From Acidimicrobiaceae bacterium (lineage in GTDB: Bacteria; Actinomycetota; Acidimicrobiia; Acidimicrobiales; Ilumatobacteraceae): DNA of 6,660 nucleotides. Positions within the stretch are counted from its first letter, which is position 1, and the number at the start of each line of letters is the position of its first letter. Both the position numbers and the translations under genes were made by a program. Where the stretch lies: assembly GCA_003455715.1 (NCBI GenBank), contig DMQJ01000407.1, positions 1 through 6,660 on the forward strand. The letters run 5' to 3'. The notes under the pieces were generated by a model, which was not told where the DNA came from, did not search any database, and was given only the letters and a program-made list of their open reading frames with translations. Positions 4,942 to 6,660 of this stretch are shown one piece after another.

Positions 4942-6069
4942 ATGGCTCGGGGGTCGGTGACGCGCCGCAGCGACGGCTGGTGCATCCGCCTCGACGTGGG
5001 CGTCGACCCGGAGACGGGCAAGCGTCGGCAGGTGTCCCGTCAGGGGTTTCGCACGAAGCGTGAGGCTCAGGCGGTGTTGAACCATCTCCTGCTGGAGCGC
5101 GAACTCGTCCGTCGGCCGGAGGTGTCGGTGTTCGGTCCGACGGTGGGCGAGTACCTGGAGGAGTGGTTGGCGCGTGCCCGTGTCTCGGTGCGGGAGTCGA
5201 CGTGGGCGGCGTACCGCAACGCGGTCGGGCATCTCGTCGACGGTCTCGGTAGCGGGTCGTTGCGGTTGCTGTCTGCGTTGGAGGTGGAACGGTTCGAACA
5301 GCAGTTGCTGATTTCGGGTCGGTCGCCCAAGACGGTGGCGAACGTTCACGCGGTGCTGCATCGGGCGCTGGCCGACGCGGTGCGCGACGGGCTCGTTGAT
5401 CGCAACGTGGCGTCGCTGGTGTCGCCACCGCGTGGCGAGCGGCCGGAGATGAGCACGTGGACCGTCGGGGAGCTGAAGCAGTTCCTGCGATCCGTCGAGG
5501 GGCATCGGCTGTACGCGGCGTTCGTGGTGTTAGCGACGACGGGGATGCGTCGCGGTGAGGTGCTCGGCCTGCAACGGGTGGACGTCGACATCGCTCGGGC
5601 CGAGGTGTCGGTGCGGCGCACCGTCGGGGTGGTCGACGGTCGGATCGACGTCGGCCCGCCCAAGACGGCATCGAGCCGACGGCTCGTCGCGCTCGACACG
5701 ACAACCACGGAGGTGCTCACTGACCATCTCGAGCGTCGTGCCGGGCCGGTGTGGGTGTTCCCCGGTGAGGGTGATGGTCCGTTGAACCCGGCGTCGTTCT
5801 CGGCCACGTTCGACCGGCTCGTCGCCCGGGCCGGTGTGCCACGGATCCGGCTGCACGATCTGCGCCACACCTACGCCACGATCGCCCTGCGTGCAGGTGT
5901 GCACCCGGCGATCGTCAGTGAACGGCTCGGGCATTCGTCGATCGCGGTCACGATCGACCTCTACTCCCACGCCGTGCCCGGCCTGCAGCGCGAGGCTGCC
6001 GGCGTCGTCGGTGACCTCATCCTGGGCGTAGCGGGACCGTCGGTGGGGGGTGAGGGTGATGACGCGTGA
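4942..6069 (+). CDS. Tyrosine recombinase/integrase
   Basis: 375 residues, full length for the family. Residues about 1-56 form an arm-type DNA-binding domain (GSVTRRSDGWCIRLDVG...GKRRQVSRQGFRTKREAQAVL). Residues about 67-150 are the SAM-like core-binding domain (TVGEYLEEWL). The catalytic domain follows, with all expected residues visible: Arg203 (TTGMRRGEVLGL), Lys241 (PPKTASSRR), His305 and Arg308 (HDLRHTYAT), His331 (GHSS) and Tyr341 (DLYSH). It should therefore be active in site-specific insertion and excision. It starts 85 bp downstream of tRNA-Leu(UAA), the probable target. Leu197 is a TTA codon (5530-5532), decoded by that same tRNA. The 3' end overlaps the next gene by 11 nt, so the two are probably co-transcribed and translationally coupled. 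Confidence 0.95.
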   Translation: MARGSVTRRSDGWCIRLDVGVDPETGKRRQVSRQGFRTKREAQAVLNHLLLERELVRRPEVSVFGPTVGEYLEEWLARARVSVRESTWAAYRNAVGHLVDGLGSGSLRLLSALEVERFEQQLLISGRSPKTVANVHAVLHRALADAVRDGLVDRNVASLVSPPRGERPEMSTWTVGELKQFLRSVEGHRLYAAFVVLATTGMRRGEVLGLQRVDVDIARAEVSVRRTVGVVDGRIDVGPPKTASSRRLVALDTTTTEVLTDHLERRAGPVWVFPGEGDGPLNPASFSATFDRLVARAGVPRIRLHDLRHTYATIALRAGVHPAIVSERLGHSSIAVTIDLYSHAVPGLQREAAGVVGDLILGVAGPSVGGEGDDA

Positions 6070-6475
6070 ACCGTGGTCGATCCACTTCTTCCAACGCCAC
6101 CCCGACGACGACCCGAACCGGGTCGTGCCGGCGATCGAGTTCTTCGACCGGCTCCCCGCCAAGCTGGTCGCCGAGTTCCAAGCCGTGCTCGACGCCGTCG
6201 CCGAAGCGCCGCCGTCGGCGTTCTCCGGTGGCGGGAAGTGGGAGGCGATGCACGACGAGATGGCCGGCTTCTACGAGGTCCGCGTCCAGGGCGGCGGGAT
6301 GAACCACCGGCTGTTCTGCATCCTCGAACGTGACGCCGCCGATCTCGGTGGATCGTCGATCGTGGTGGTCGACGGGCTGTCCAAGCCGAAGCGCTCCGCG
6401 GCCGCCCCGAAGGACTACCGGCGAGCGAGGAAGATGCGCGACGAGTTCCTCCGCCGCCGCACCGTGCTCGAGTAG
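6059..6475 (+). CDS. RelE/HigB-type toxin (phage-derived Gp49-like family)
   Basis: 138 residues from ATG 6059. Family features run in order: FFDRLPAKLVAEFQAVLDAV helix (28-47), then KWEAMHDEMAGFYEVRV (60-76, with Glu73 and Arg75), MNHRLFCILE (81-90, Arg84), and the C-terminal VVVDGLSKPKRS...PKDYRRARKMRDEFLRRR. These match the 'M-x-GfyElR...yR...L-x-gf-KK...P..ei..A..r' pattern of type II toxins that cut mRNA at the ribosome. The start is set by a G-rich ribosome-binding stretch at 6045-6050; GTG 6050 and GTG 6056 are in-frame alternatives. The N-terminus is somewhat long for the family. It overlaps the integrase by 11 nt. No antitoxin follows on the same strand: the HTH gene beyond it is convergent, 5 nt away. 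Toxicity is inferred from family, not shown. Confidence 0.82.
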   Translation: MTREPWSIHFFQRHPDDDPNRVVPAIEFFDRLPAKLVAEFQAVLDAVAEAPPSAFSGGGKWEAMHDEMAGFYEVRVQGGGMNHRLFCILERDAADLGGSSIVVVDGLSKPKRSAAAPKDYRRARKMRDEFLRRRTVLE

Positions 6476-6480
6476 ACCGC

Positions 6481-6660
6481 TCAGCCGGCCTTGCGTCGCT
6501 GCGGCACGAGCTCCAACCCGAGCGCGTCCGCCAGCGCTGTCAAGGTGCCGATCGTCGGGTTCGGGCTGTCGATGCTGAACAGCCGCCGAACTGCCTCCGG
6601 CGCCAACTCCGCCCGACGAGCCAACTCCGCCTTCGACAACCCGAGCTCCTCGCGCCGGTC
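6481..6660 (-). CDS. XRE/Cro-type helix-turn-helix protein, C-terminal 59 residues; candidate antitoxin
   Basis: Partial gene with its stop at 6481-6483 and its start beyond the right edge. The 59 visible residues contain a typical HTH: RREELGLSKAELARRAEL, then APEAVRRLFSIDSPNPTIGT, LTALADALGLELVPQRR. The 'LGLSKAELARRA' recognition region and 'NPTxxTLxxLAxALG' tail are standard for XRE-type antitoxins of HigA kind and for small regulators. Its place beside a Gp49/HigB-like toxin suggests it is the partner antitoxin. However, it is on the opposite strand and converges with the toxin, unlike the normal same-strand higBA order, so the pairing is an inference. Confidence 0.8.
   Translation of the reverse strand, partial: DRREELGLSKAELARRAELAPEAVRRLFSIDSPNPTIGTLTALADALGLELVPQRRKAG

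Larger units (their letters stand above)
4857..6660. mobile_element. Probable left part of an integrative element inserted at tRNA-Leu(UAA)
   Basis: Starting at the tRNA 3' end, the sequence holds repeats upstream of an integrase gene, a complete tyrosine recombinase, a RelE/HigB-type toxin overlapping it, and a convergent XRE HTH gene running off the window. This gene set is typical of integrative elements, and gene content changes at the tRNA from metabolic genes to these. No second att copy, plasmid or phage structural gene is visible, so element size and type (prophage, ICE or small island) are unknown. Base composition looks like the flanks, so there is no compositional sign of recent arrival. 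Confidence 0.5.

Noticed and set aside
4751..4960. Small plus-strand open frame starting at ATG 4751
   Set aside because: It runs straight through the tRNA-Leu and into the integrase start, so it is not a plausible protein gene.
4862..5704. Minus-strand open frame of 280 codons
   Set aside because: Opposite the integrase, which has all catalytic residues; the product is Arg/Pro/Thr-rich low complexity.
1..6660. CRISPR array, rRNA or insertion-sequence termini
   Set aside because: No regularly spaced repeats, rRNA motifs or transposase frames were seen; the repeats present are the isolated ones listed.

Overview
The window is GC-rich DNA in which almost every base is coding. Tight convergent gene pairs, candidate leaderless starts, a TIGR03086/mycothiol-type DinB-like gene, a TAP-family lipoprotein hydrolase and a tRNA-Leu(UAA) without an encoded CCA all point to an actinobacterium (Actinomycetota). 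An Acidimicrobiia-like lineage is my guess from the overall style; nothing in the sequence proves it.

Layout. (1) 1-1943, minus: a secreted alpha/beta-hydrolase lipoprotein of the tripeptidyl-aminopeptidase (TAP/S33) type. Its C-terminus lies outside the window, and an exact 24-bp repeat sits at the window edge. (2) 1944-2048: divergent promoter region. (3) 2049-4127, plus: a two-part protein with an N-terminal GT-B (GT4-like) glycosyltransferase and a C-terminal domain of about 275 residues that I cannot assign to a characterised function. (4) 4134-4682, minus: a TIGR03086/maleylpyruvate-isomerase-like metal-binding protein, converging on gene 3 with a 6-nt gap. (5) 4683-4772: intergenic, with a candidate leaderless promoter and a perfect 12-bp inverted repeat. 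(6) 4773-4856, plus: tRNA-Leu(UAA). (7) 4942-6069, plus: a complete tyrosine recombinase starting 85 bp after the tRNA, preceded by an 11-bp tandem repeat. (8) 6059-6475, plus: a RelE/HigB (Gp49-like) toxin overlapping the integrase by 11 nt. (9) 6481-6660, minus: the C-terminal 59 residues of an XRE-type HTH protein, a candidate antitoxin that converges on the toxin instead of following it.

How it fits together. Positions 1-4772 read as ordinary chromosome: envelope or secreted hydrolase, glycan assembly and small-molecule metabolism. From the 3' end of the tRNA onward the content changes to a mobile-element module, with an integrase, a toxin in the same operon and a candidate antitoxin. The simplest reading is an integrative element inserted at the 3' end of tRNA-Leu(UAA), with its left end in view and its right end outside. 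The more unusual points are the integrase-toxin operon with a convergent HTH gene, the two TTA codons of the window lying in the two genes that flank the tRNA that reads TTA, the repeated 'TACGGT-N7-ATG' start architecture, and the uncharacterised C-terminal domain fused to the glycosyltransferase.
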